From an uncultured Granulosicoccaceae bacterium (GTDB lineage: Bacteria > Pseudomonadota > Gammaproteobacteria > Granulosicoccales > Granulosicoccaceae), in contig CALGLE010000014.1 in NCBI GenBank assembly GCA_937930305.1, positions 1 to 64,000 of the forward strand: a DNA stretch of 64,000 bases. Reading direction: 5' to 3'. The position numbers were made by a program, and so were the translations under genes. Below the pieces are notes generated by a model. The model worked only from the letters and a program-made list of their open reading frames with translations, did not search any database and was not told the DNA's origin. Of the stretch, positions 26,528 to 34,408 are shown piece after piece. Within the stretch, counting starts at the first letter, position 1. Each line of letters opens with the position of its first letter.

Positions 26528-27478
26528 ATGAAAAAATTTCGTTTAGTCACTCGCAGTGATTTTGATGGATTAGTCTGTGCGGTGCTACTAAAGCATCTGG
26601 ACATGATTGATGACATCAAATTTGTGCATCCTAAAGATATGCAGGATGGCAAAGTCGATATTACGGAGCAAGACATCACCACGAATTTGCCCTACGTGGC
26701 GACAGCTCATATTGTTTTTGATCACCATGAATCTGAAGCGATGCGAAACGGCACCGGTCAGAAAAATTACGTGATTGATGCGGAAGCGGATTCCGCGGCT
26801 CGAATCGTCTGGAACCATTTTGGTGGCCACGAGGCCTTCCCGGCCAGTTGGGACGACATGATGGAAGCGGTTGATAAAGCGGACTCTGCTCAGTTCAGCA
26901 TAGACGAGGTTTTAGAGCCCAAAAATTGGGAGCTTCTGAATATGTTGATGGATTCACGAACCGGGCTAGGTCGTTTCCGTGACTTTCGAATCTCAAATTA
27001 CGAACTCATGATGCAGCTGATTGACTATTGCCGAGAAGCTAGTATTGACGAAATCCTCGCCTTACCTGACGTTGCGGAACGCGTGGAGTTATACGAAGCA
27101 CACAGGTCAGATTTCGAAGAACAAGTTAAACGTTGCTCAACGGTACATGGGAATTTGGTGGTTCTTGATTTACGTCAAGAAGAGGTGATTCACCCTGGCA
27201 GCCGATTTGCCATTTACGCCATGTTCCCCCAGTGCAATATCTCGATTCACCAGATGTGGGGCTTGAAGAAGCAAAACACGGTATTCGCAACCGGTAAGTC
27301 AATTTTTGATCGCAGTTGTGTCACAAACATCGGCGAACTGATGCTCGCTTACGGTGGCGGAGGTCATGCGGCTGCAGGAACTTGTCAGGTCGACAACGAC
27401 AAAGCCGATGCAGCACTGGAAGCGCTGATTTCTCAAATTAATGAAGAACACCATCAGGCGTTGAAAAAAGCCAGCTAA
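26528..27478 (+). CDS. DHH-family phosphoesterase, possible exopolyphosphatase
   Basis: ATG 26528 (MKKFRLVTRSDFDGLV) is chosen over an upstream start at 26408, since homologues begin at this beta-strand. Residues 8-20 (TRSDFDGLVCAVLL) are the metal-binding DxD motif, IVFDHHESE is the DHH motif, and the C-terminal GGGGHAAAGTC is the DHHA1 substrate motif. The family includes type II PPases, NrnA/RecJ nucleases and exopolyphosphatases such as yeast PPX1. The divergent arrangement with ppk1 (about 200 bases between starts) suggests polyphosphate breakdown, but nanoRNA or cyclic dinucleotide hydrolysis is not excluded. Confidence 0.82.
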   Translation: MKKFRLVTRSDFDGLVCAVLLKHLDMIDDIKFVHPKDMQDGKVDITEQDITTNLPYVATAHIVFDHHESEAMRNGTGQKNYVIDAEADSAARIVWNHFGGHEAFPASWDDMMEAVDKADSAQFSIDEVLEPKNWELLNMLMDSRTGLGRFRDFRISNYELMMQLIDYCREASIDEILALPDVAERVELYEAHRSDFEEQVKRCSTVHGNLVVLDLRQEEVIHPGSRFAIYAMFPQCNISIHQMWGLKKQNTVFATGKSIFDRSCVTNIGELMLAYGGGGHAAAGTCQVDNDKADAALEALISQINEEHHQALKKAS

Positions 27479-27531
27479 TCCACCGTAACTTTTGGCCTGT
27501 TAATCGAATGAATTAGCAGTTTCCCCACGAG

Positions 27532-27578
27532 AAGCCCCGCCTGTCCTGCTCTTAAACGAGTATGGCAGCGGGGTTTTT
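27532..27578 (+). terminator. Rho-independent terminator after the DHH gene
   Basis: CCCCGC (27535-27540) pairs with GCGGGG (27568-27573), followed by TTTTT. Flanking A/T pairs extend the stem, and a partial inner stem (CTGCTC/GAGTA) lies in the 27-base loop. Confidence 0.7.
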
Positions 27579-27673
27579 ACGTTTAAGGCAAGGCGTTTTA
27601 TGTGTCAGAGTGGTATCGTTTGGGGACTTTGTAACCCGGAGCTTGCCGCATCGCCTCTCGAACTGCCATAGCG

Positions 27674-29725
27674 TTGACTCGCACGGTGTGCCCACACGAT
27701 TGCCCGAGTGTGTGCGCGCTAGATGTCGAGGTTATTGATGAACACCGAATAGGTCGAGTGTACGGTGCGAAAGATCACACCTATACCGATGGCGTGATAT
27801 GCGCAAAGGTTTCTCGCTACAAAGAGCGCGTGCATCATCCAGATCGGCTTATGCATCCCTTGCAAAGAGTCAATTCGAAAACAGATTCTGAGCCCCAGTT
27901 TGCCCGCATCTCATGGGAGCAAGCGTTGGATATTATCGCTGAACGATTCATCGCAATCGCTGAAGAATTTGGCAGTGAAGCCATTTGGCCATACCACTAC
28001 GCCGGTACGATGGGTTTAGTGCAACGAGATGGCCTGGATCGTTTTCGACATACATATCGAACCTCCCGCCAGCATTCCACATTCTGCACCGCCTTGGCGG
28101 ATGCGGGTTTTGTTGCTGGCCACGGTGCCAAACACGGTGCGGATTCCCGCCGTATGCAAGAGTCGGATTTAATCGTCATTTGGGGTGGCAACCCGGTTAA
28201 TACGCAAGTGAATGTGATGAATTTTGTGGCGAAGGCGCGCCGCAATCGAGGGGCTAAGCTGGTTGTGATTGACCCTTACCACACTCGAACCGCTGAGAAG
28301 GCGGATCTTCATTTGTGCGTTAAACCAGGTACAGACGGTGCCTTAGCCTGTGCGGTGATGCATGTGTTGTTTCGAGATGAGCACGCCGATCGTGACTATT
28401 TGAAGAAATACACCAAAGATTTTTTGGCTATGGAAGAACATGTACAAACTCGTGATCCGAGGTGGGCGTCTGATATCACAGGCCTTAGTGTTGCTGAGAT
28501 TGAACAGTTTGCACTTTGGTACGGAGAGACAAAAAACAGCTTTGTTCGATTAGGTTATGGATTTTCCCGTTCGCGCAATGGATCGGTGAACTTGCACGCT
28601 GCAACGTGTTTGCCGGCGATTACTGGCGCTTGGCAATACCCAGGTGGTGGCGCGCTATACGGAAACTCCGTTATTTATAACCTGGATAAAACCCAAATTG
28701 AAGGCAACGATGTACTAGACAGTTCAACGCGGGTAATTGATATGTCCCGCATCGGTCCTGCTTTGTTGGGTCATGAGTCAGATTTGCAAGGTGGCCCAGA
28801 GATCAAAGCCTTACTTATTCAAAACACTAACCCAGCGGTTGTCGCGCCACAAAGCAGCGATGTGCGGCGTGGTCTTCAACGCGCCGACTTGTTCACGGTG
28901 GTGCACGAGCAATTTATGACGGATACGGCTCAGTTGGCTGATCTGGTTCTGCCCGCTACCATGTTCCTGGAGCACGATGATATTTACACCGCCAGCGGGC
29001 ACACCCATCTACAAATTGGCCGCAAGCTGATCAATGCACCGGGAGAGTGTCGAAGTAATCATTGGTTTTTACAAGAGCTCGCTAAGCGGCTAAATTTGAA
29101 TCATTCAGGATTTGATAAAAGTGCGTGGGAACTGATTGATGAGATGTTAAAAAATTCAGGCTGGCCTGACGCCAAGACGGTGCATGAACAAGGTGGAATA
29201 GATTGTGCGCAGTCGATTGAAGAGATGAATCATCTAAACGGGTTTAAAACGCCGGATGGAAAATTTCATTTTTCTCCTGATTGGTCTGCCATCGGGCCCA
29301 ACAGTGAGGGTATGCCAAGGTTGCCCGACCATTGGGATGTGATTGATTCGGCTACAGAGCAACACCCATTAAGATTAGTAGCAGCGCCTGCCAGACAATT
29401 TCTTAACACCAGTTTCACTGAAACAGCATCCGCCCGTAAGATGGAAAAAGAGCCGCTGGCTCGCATGCATCCCAGTGATATGGCCCAATACTCATTAGTC
29501 GAAGCTGAGCTAATTACTTTGGGCAATGACTTGGGTGAGGTAACACTGAAAGTTCAAGCGTTTGAAGGTTTGCAGCCAGGGACGGTGGTGGTGGAAAGCT
29601 TATGGCCAAATGCGTATTTTGAATCGGGTATAGGAATCAATACACTGATTTCTGCTGAACCGGGTAAACCCAATGGTGGTGCTGTATTTCACGACACAGC
29701 TGTGTGGGCACGGCCCTATCAGTGA
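27674..29725 (+). CDS. Molybdopterin-dependent oxidoreductase (cytoplasmic, FeS-containing)
   Basis: A 683-residue member of the DMSO-reductase superfamily, which binds bis-MGD. The N-terminus holds an Fe4S4 motif, C6-x3-C10-x3-C14-x28-C43 (TVCPHDCPSVC, GVICAKV), followed by PDRLMHPLQRV. Cofactor motifs are LIVIWGGNPVNTQVN, LVVIDPYHTRTAEKADLHL, LLIQNTNPAVVAPQS and DLVLPATMFLEHDD. There is no Tat signal, so it should stay in the cytoplasm like formate dehydrogenase H or assimilatory nitrate reductase types; the substrate is not evident. The start is TTG. The VanZ-like gene overlaps its stop (GTGA), making a coupled pair. Confidence 0.88.
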   Translation: MTRTVCPHDCPSVCALDVEVIDEHRIGRVYGAKDHTYTDGVICAKVSRYKERVHHPDRLMHPLQRVNSKTDSEPQFARISWEQALDIIAERFIAIAEEFGSEAIWPYHYAGTMGLVQRDGLDRFRHTYRTSRQHSTFCTALADAGFVAGHGAKHGADSRRMQESDLIVIWGGNPVNTQVNVMNFVAKARRNRGAKLVVIDPYHTRTAEKADLHLCVKPGTDGALACAVMHVLFRDEHADRDYLKKYTKDFLAMEEHVQTRDPRWASDITGLSVAEIEQFALWYGETKNSFVRLGYGFSRSRNGSVNLHAATCLPAITGAWQYPGGGALYGNSVIYNLDKTQIEGNDVLDSSTRVIDMSRIGPALLGHESDLQGGPEIKALLIQNTNPAVVAPQSSDVRRGLQRADLFTVVHEQFMTDTAQLADLVLPATMFLEHDDIYTASGHTHLQIGRKLINAPGECRSNHWFLQELAKRLNLNHSGFDKSAWELIDEMLKNSGWPDAKTVHEQGGIDCAQSIEEMNHLNGFKTPDGKFHFSPDWSAIGPNSEGMPRLPDHWDVIDSATEQHPLRLVAAPARQFLNTSFTETASARKMEKEPLARMHPSDMAQYSLVEAELITLGNDLGEVTLKVQAFEGLQPGTVVVESLWPNAYFESGIGINTLISAEPGKPNGGAVFHDTAVWARPYQ

Positions 29726-30735
29726 AATTTTTTGCTTTGTTGTGCTGGGTGTTACTTTTATCCTGGTTAACCCATGCCGCAGCTTCACCCACATGGCGTA
29801 CCCCAGTTATCACCGAAGAGCTCTTATCCGAAGAGCAAGCGTTGAATAAAACTGTTTGGATCATGTCCAAACAAGCAACGTGGGAAAGCCCTAACACGGA
29901 TAACGCAATTCAAATTCGCAAAGAAGGGGCTCGCTGGGCCAAAGTTACGCGGGATGTATCTATTCCAGAGAATACGGATTTGTTGCGAGTCCGAGCGAGC
30001 TTGAAAACTGAGGTGCCGATGTGGGATCGCCTAACGCTTAATCCGCAACCGGTTCTTCATCTGCGTTTAAATCAAGGTGCAAGACTCTATCCACTGGTAG
30101 AGCGCCCTTTGTTTTTTCGTCGAAGCGTGGTTGTTGATGAGGTGCTTGAACTCGTGGGTAAGCATGAAGTGATAGAGATTGCGCTCATATCGGCAGAGAA
30201 CTCAAACTGGCAACTCTCGGGCGTTTCCATAGCTTCAGTGCAAGAACATGCGCGATACACCAGCGCTTATACGGCGTTACTGGCGCTTTGGGGATTGACG
30301 TTAATTTGGGGGGTGGTCAAAGCGTGGCAAAGATCCAAGCTGCCCACCGCGTTAGTTGGCTTAACGCTCGGACTGGTCCTAATGGGTGTGCTGGCATCGC
30401 GAACCAAGATCGTTTTGGGCTTCAATTATATGGTTAGCTGGGTGCAGTCTTTGGGCGGCGGATTATCTTCAAAAGAATTCACACGCTTCATGGAAGCTGG
30501 GCATTTGGGAATATTCGCCGTACTCACGGTGTTAGTACTTTGGTTTCGCGCGCGCTGGCGATTGACATTTTCTCAAGTGCTGGCGGGACTTGTGGTTTTG
30601 GCGGTGGCGACTGAAGCACTGCAACGACATGTTGTCGGTCGTAGCCCAGATGTTCAGGATTTTATTTTTGATCTATTTGGTATGCTTTTAGGCACATTGA
30701 TCTATGTTTGCGCGAAGAAAATACTCTCACGATAG
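29722..30735 (+). CDS. VanZ-like membrane protein with N-terminal extracytoplasmic domain
   Basis: GTG 29722 overlaps the stop of the oxidoreductase gene by 4 bases and opens with a signal or membrane segment (KFFALLCWVLLLSWLTHAAA). A beta-rich periplasmic region of about 150 residues follows. The C-terminal 150 residues are a four-helix VanZ-like domain, with FMEAGHLGIFAVLTVLVLWF, ATEALQRHVVGRSPDVQDF and IFDLFGMLLGTLIY. VanZ was named for teicoplanin resistance, but most family members are uncharacterised. The DctB-like kinase starts 15 bases downstream, so this gene links the oxidoreductase to the two-component system. Confidence 0.82.
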   Translation: MKFFALLCWVLLLSWLTHAAASPTWRTPVITEELLSEEQALNKTVWIMSKQATWESPNTDNAIQIRKEGARWAKVTRDVSIPENTDLLRVRASLKTEVPMWDRLTLNPQPVLHLRLNQGARLYPLVERPLFFRRSVVVDEVLELVGKHEVIEIALISAENSNWQLSGVSIASVQEHARYTSAYTALLALWGLTLIWGVVKAWQRSKLPTALVGLTLGLVLMGVLASRTKIVLGFNYMVSWVQSLGGGLSSKEFTRFMEAGHLGIFAVLTVLVLWFRARWRLTFSQVLAGLVVLAVATEALQRHVVGRSPDVQDFIFDLFGMLLGTLIYVCAKKILSR

Positions 30736-30750
30736 AGCACTATATTCGTA

Positions 30751-32526
30751 ATGAAGAGACTATTGTCACTGTTTGCCTCATTACTTTTGCTGGCTGTTCT
30801 ATGGGTATTTTTTGGCTTCGCTGAGTTGCGACAATCGCAGGCTTTTAACGACGCTGTGTTATCAACTCAAATCAACGCCATCGAGCGAGAACTCGATCAA
30901 CTGACTTTTGTTCCACGCTTGTTATCTAATGACCCCACCATCGTTGAAGCCACTTTACAGTCAACAACAGAAAAAAATGAGTTAAACGCTCCAGCCTTGC
31001 ACTTGGCCAGTACTCGTTTAAAAGAGACACAAGTTGCTACTGGGTTAGAGTTTAGTTTTTTATTAAATTCGCAAGGTGTGACAGTCGCTGCCAGCAATTG
31101 GCAAGACCCCGTGTCGTTCATTGGGCAAAGTTATTCGTTCCGACCGTATTTTAAACAAGCGATTCTGGGTCAATCAGCAACGTACTATGCCGTAGGGGCA
31201 ACAACCGGTATACCCGGATATTTTATTGCTGAGCCCGTGGAAATCGAGGGCAGTACCCTGGGTGTGGTGGTGGCCAAGGTCTCGCTTGACAGTATCGCAC
31301 AGTCGTGGGGAAATCGAGGAATACACACCGTTGTTACAGATGAGTTTGGCGCGGTAATTTTAAGTTCAGACACAAAATACTTATATCGACCCACTGAAAA
31401 ATATAGTGATGAAGCTATTGCTAAGGTACGATCCGAACGCCGTTACGGGCCGTTTTTGTTCAGTACTCAAGAGCCATCTGAGCCGAATTTACTTTCCCTA
31501 GACGCCTACCGGCAACATTCAAAGCAAATAGCAAACACACCTTGGCGCATGACAGTTTTATGGCCAAAGCGTTTTGTGGCTATGCGAGCCTTCTATAAAG
31601 CCATTGCCGGTTTTGCCGTGCTCCTAATTGCTTGGCTATTGTATTCGCTCTATCGGCAACAACGTGTGGTGATGGCAGCGGAACAAAGAATTTCAAAAGA
31701 GCTGGAAGAGCAAGTTAAACAACGCACGACTGAGCTTGAAGCCATTCAAAAAACACTGATATCGGAATCGAATTTTGCTATGTTGGGGCGCATGTCAGCT
31801 GCCATCAATCACGAAGTGAATCAACCGCTTGCCACGTTACGGTTAAATTTAGCATCACTAAGATCGTTGTTTAAAGAACCGCGTTTAAGCGATGAATCAT
31901 TAGTGGCGGTTCAGCAAATCGTAACCGACAGCGATCTTACGACCAAACGCATCGCTCGGGTTATAACCAGCTTAAGAAGTTATGCTAGGCAAAATCGTGT
32001 GGCGACACAAAGCATAGATGTTGGGGATTTAATAGCCGAGGTTCGTTCAACGATTGACACTGAACGACCTAATATGTCAGAGCATGTCAGTTATGAAGTC
32101 GATAACAGCCTATTACCGATCAAAGGTGACGCAACGTTACTTCAACAGGGTATTTTAAATTTGCTCTACAACGCGTTTGATGCCGTTTTAGAGGTTGATA
32201 ACCCGTCAGTACGCGTGATCGCAACGAGTTCCTTGGCATCGGTTGATGCCGCAGAGGCTGGTGCTGCTGTGGATGCGCTGCAGTGGAATGAGCATGTCAT
32301 TATTCGTGTTGCGGATAACGGCGCAGGGATTTCAGAAGATGTTAGGGAATCTTTGTTTGAACCTTTTACGACGAATCGCTTGCACAGTGGTGGTTTAGGG
32401 TTGGGGCTTACCATTACCCAGCAAATTATTGAAAGCCATGATGGTCAGTTGTCGTGTCAATCCTCAAAAGAAGGCAGCCAATTTTCCATTCAATTACCCA
32501 TAGCGTCGCCATCCACGCATGAATGA
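30751..32526 (+). CDS. DctB-like sensor histidine kinase
   Basis: This 591-residue kinase has a first membrane helix (about 3-24) and a periplasmic double-Cache/PDC-type sensor (about 25-275, including SYSFRPYFKQAILGQSATYY, typical of DctB). A second helix (about 285-307) and a coiled linker follow. H354 in AAINHEVNQPLATLRLNL is the phosphorylated residue. The ATPase domain shows NLLYNAFDAV (N box), VADNGAGIS (G1) and GGLGLGLTI (G2). DctB kinases sense C4-dicarboxylates or related acids. Its end overlaps the response-regulator gene by 8 bases. A TAXI-TRAP uptake system lies downstream and is the likely target. Confidence 0.9.
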   Translation: MKRLLSLFASLLLLAVLWVFFGFAELRQSQAFNDAVLSTQINAIERELDQLTFVPRLLSNDPTIVEATLQSTTEKNELNAPALHLASTRLKETQVATGLEFSFLLNSQGVTVAASNWQDPVSFIGQSYSFRPYFKQAILGQSATYYAVGATTGIPGYFIAEPVEIEGSTLGVVVAKVSLDSIAQSWGNRGIHTVVTDEFGAVILSSDTKYLYRPTEKYSDEAIAKVRSERRYGPFLFSTQEPSEPNLLSLDAYRQHSKQIANTPWRMTVLWPKRFVAMRAFYKAIAGFAVLLIAWLLYSLYRQQRVVMAAEQRISKELEEQVKQRTTELEAIQKTLISESNFAMLGRMSAAINHEVNQPLATLRLNLASLRSLFKEPRLSDESLVAVQQIVTDSDLTTKRIARVITSLRSYARQNRVATQSIDVGDLIAEVRSTIDTERPNMSEHVSYEVDNSLLPIKGDATLLQQGILNLLYNAFDAVLEVDNPSVRVIATSSLASVDAAEAGAAVDALQWNEHVIIRVADNGAGISEDVRESLFEPFTTNRLHSGGLGLGLTITQQIIESHDGQLSCQSSKEGSQFSIQLPIASPSTHE

Positions 32527-33133
32527 GCCTGAAATAACGAATAAATTTACCGTTCTCGTCGTGGACGATGATCACGATGTGCTTGCCGCTAACGCACGGT
32601 ATTTGCGCATTGAAGGGTTTGAGGTGGTTGTAGCTAATTCAGCCACGAGTGCGTTTGATCGTTTAAGTGAGCATATGGTAGATGCGGTTATAACTGATCT
32701 CATCATGCCGGATACGAATGGTTTGTCATTTGCCAGAAAATTGCGCTTCTCCCATCCCTTAACGCCCATCGTATTTTTTTCAGGTCACGCTAACGTGCCA
32801 GATGTGGTGAATGCCATGCGGCTCGGAGCCGTTGATTTTTTAGAAAAGCCCATTGACCCTGAGGTATTACTTAAAACCATCACTGAATTACGGGATCGTT
32901 ATGAGCGTTCGAAGGTGGTGGATCGTGTGGCATTCGTATCTGGAGAAGAGGTCGGGGACACCGTGTCTTTTCGCACTCGCGTGTTGGCGTACGAGAAGTT
33001 CATCATTGAATCAAGCTTGCACGAACACGATGGCAGCGTGGCCAAAGTGATTGATGCACTAAAAATCAATAGACGTACGCTCAACGACAAGATGGTGCGG
33101 TTAGGCATTCGACGCCAAGGCGAAGGCACTTAA
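32519..33133 (+). CDS. Response regulator: receiver plus Fis-type HTH, no AAA+ domain
   Basis: At 204 residues this is less than half the length of DctD. The receiver (about 10-122) is complete: D16-D18, phospho-acceptor D60 in VITDLIMPDTNG, and K110 in DFLEKPID. The C-terminal helix-turn-helix (about 157-197, YEKFIIESSLHEHDGSVAKV, then LKINRRTLNDKMVRLGI) is of the DctD/NtrC type. The central sigma-54-activating AAA+ domain is missing, with only a 35-residue linker in its place. The overall plan matches RegA/PrrA-like regulators, so it should act at sigma-70 promoters. It is coupled to the DctB-like kinase by an 8-base overlap. Confidence 0.88.
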   Translation: MNEPEITNKFTVLVVDDDHDVLAANARYLRIEGFEVVVANSATSAFDRLSEHMVDAVITDLIMPDTNGLSFARKLRFSHPLTPIVFFSGHANVPDVVNAMRLGAVDFLEKPIDPEVLLKTITELRDRYERSKVVDRVAFVSGEEVGDTVSFRTRVLAYEKFIIESSLHEHDGSVAKVIDALKINRRTLNDKMVRLGIRRQGEGT

Positions 33134-33138
33134 AAATA

Positions 33139-33152
33139 GGCGAAATTTCGCC
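33139..33152. promoter_or_regulatory. Perfect 14-bp palindrome upstream of the TAXI operon
   Basis: GGCGAAATTTCGCC lies 6 bases after the response-regulator stop. A related half-site (GGTGCGAAAT) follows at about 33169-33178. DctD sites, as I recall them, have GC-rich arms around an AT core of this form, so this is a candidate operator for the neighbouring regulator. It could instead be a weak hairpin ending the regulator transcript, but no T run follows. Confidence 0.45.
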
Positions 33153-33326
33153 ACCTAAGCAGGCCATCGGTGCGAAATAACCTGGGGTTTATAAATAAAA
33201 TCAATAAAAACAATGATTTGACAAGGCTTGAAGCGATGCGGTTTTCGATTCAAACTAGATTCTCGTATATCCGTTAGGCCAATCGCACCATCGATTGGAC
33301 CCACCGCATTTGGAAGGAGAGAACCT

Positions 33327-34328
33327 ATGCGTTTATCAATAAAAACGCTTTTGAGCGCAGCACTCGTTAGCGCCGGATTAGTCGGCACCGCGTCTGCTGA
33401 TACCGATTACATTTTGAATACCGCCTCGACGGGTGGAACCTATCACCCGGTGGGCACCGCCATCGCCACTTTGTCCAAAGTTAAGTTACTGCCCAAGGAA
33501 AAGTTCAGCTTGACAGCGGTTAATTCGGCTGGCTCTGGTGCAAATGTACAAGCTCTTGCGGCGAATACTGCCCAGTTCGCTATTTTACAAGGCTTGTATG
33601 GTTCTTATGCTGCAACCGGTACTGGCCCCGTTTCTGAGCCGCAAGAGAATATGCGCTCTGTAACCATGCTGTGGCAGAACGTTGAACAATTCATTCTGGC
33701 CAACGATTTAGTTTCAGGCGGCACCGTTAGCGATATGATGGCAGCGAAAGGCAAAGCGGTTGCCATGGGTAAGGAAAATTCTGGAACCTTAGGTTCTAAC
33801 GAAGTCTTGATGACCGGCTTGGGTGTTGATTTCGCGAATGACTTTGAGTTTGTTTACGCAGGCTATGGCCCATCTGTAGACGCGCTTGCAAACGGGCAAG
33901 CGGTGGGTGCAGGCATACCCTCTGGCCCTCCAACCAGTGCGGTGACCAAACTGATGTCCGCTAACGGTGACAAATTCACACTACTTAATGTGACAGAAGA
34001 TGAAGCGGCAAAAATGGACGGCGGGCGCAACTTGTGGACGCCATATACCATTGCAGCAGGCACCTACCCAGGTGTTGATACCGATGTTCAAACTATTGCG
34101 CAACCGAATTTTCTGGCGGTGAATGCCGATGTGGATGAAGAGCATGTGTATCTTTTAACAAAATCGCTTTATGAGAACTTGCCGTTCTTGCAAGCCATTC
34201 ACCCAGCTACCAAAGCGATGGCTGTTGAAAAGGCTATGGCGGGATTGCCAGTGGCGTTGCACCCTGGTTCAGCGCGTTACTACAAAGAGATGGGATTAGA
34301 AGTACCCGAGCGTTTGATGGCTCAGTAA
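33327..34328 (+). CDS. TAXI-family TRAP transporter solute-binding protein
   Basis: ATG 33327 has a strong ribosome site (AAGGAGA) and gives a signal peptide cut after ASA at about residue 24. The mature protein opens with YILNTASTGGTYHPVGTAIA, the TAXI hallmark (TRAP-associated extracytoplasmic immunogenic family), and continues with AVNSAGSGANVQALAANTAQ. It would capture an organic acid, often glutamate, glutamine or a dicarboxylate, in the periplasm and deliver it to the fused permease encoded next. The DctB-like two-component pair upstream is the probable regulator. The exact ligand cannot be read from the sequence. Confidence 0.93.
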   Translation: MRLSIKTLLSAALVSAGLVGTASADTDYILNTASTGGTYHPVGTAIATLSKVKLLPKEKFSLTAVNSAGSGANVQALAANTAQFAILQGLYGSYAATGTGPVSEPQENMRSVTMLWQNVEQFILANDLVSGGTVSDMMAAKGKAVAMGKENSGTLGSNEVLMTGLGVDFANDFEFVYAGYGPSVDALANGQAVGAGIPSGPPTSAVTKLMSANGDKFTLLNVTEDEAAKMDGGRNLWTPYTIAAGTYPGVDTDVQTIAQPNFLAVNADVDEEHVYLLTKSLYENLPFLQAIHPATKAMAVEKAMAGLPVALHPGSARYYKEMGLEVPERLMAQ

Positions 34329-34353
34329 GACACGTTCGTGTAGTACGGAACCT

Positions 34354-34390
34354 GCGCTGCGCCTGATTGTTTAGGCCAGCGCTTTTTTTT
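34354..34390 (+). terminator. Hairpin with T tract between SBP and permease genes
   Basis: GCGCTG (34354-34359) and CAGCGC (34377-34382) enclose a second stem GCCT/AGGC, and eight T residues follow. This is a good intrinsic terminator inside the transporter operon. It would reduce read-through so that the binding protein is made in excess of the permease. Confidence 0.8.
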
Positions 34391-34408
34391 ACCCAAAGAA
34401 TCATTCTC

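Noticed and set aside
33153-33326. Sigma-54 promoter ahead of the TAXI operon
   Set aside because: No GG-N10-GC element was found at proper spacing, and the local regulator lacks the AAA+ domain needed for sigma-54.
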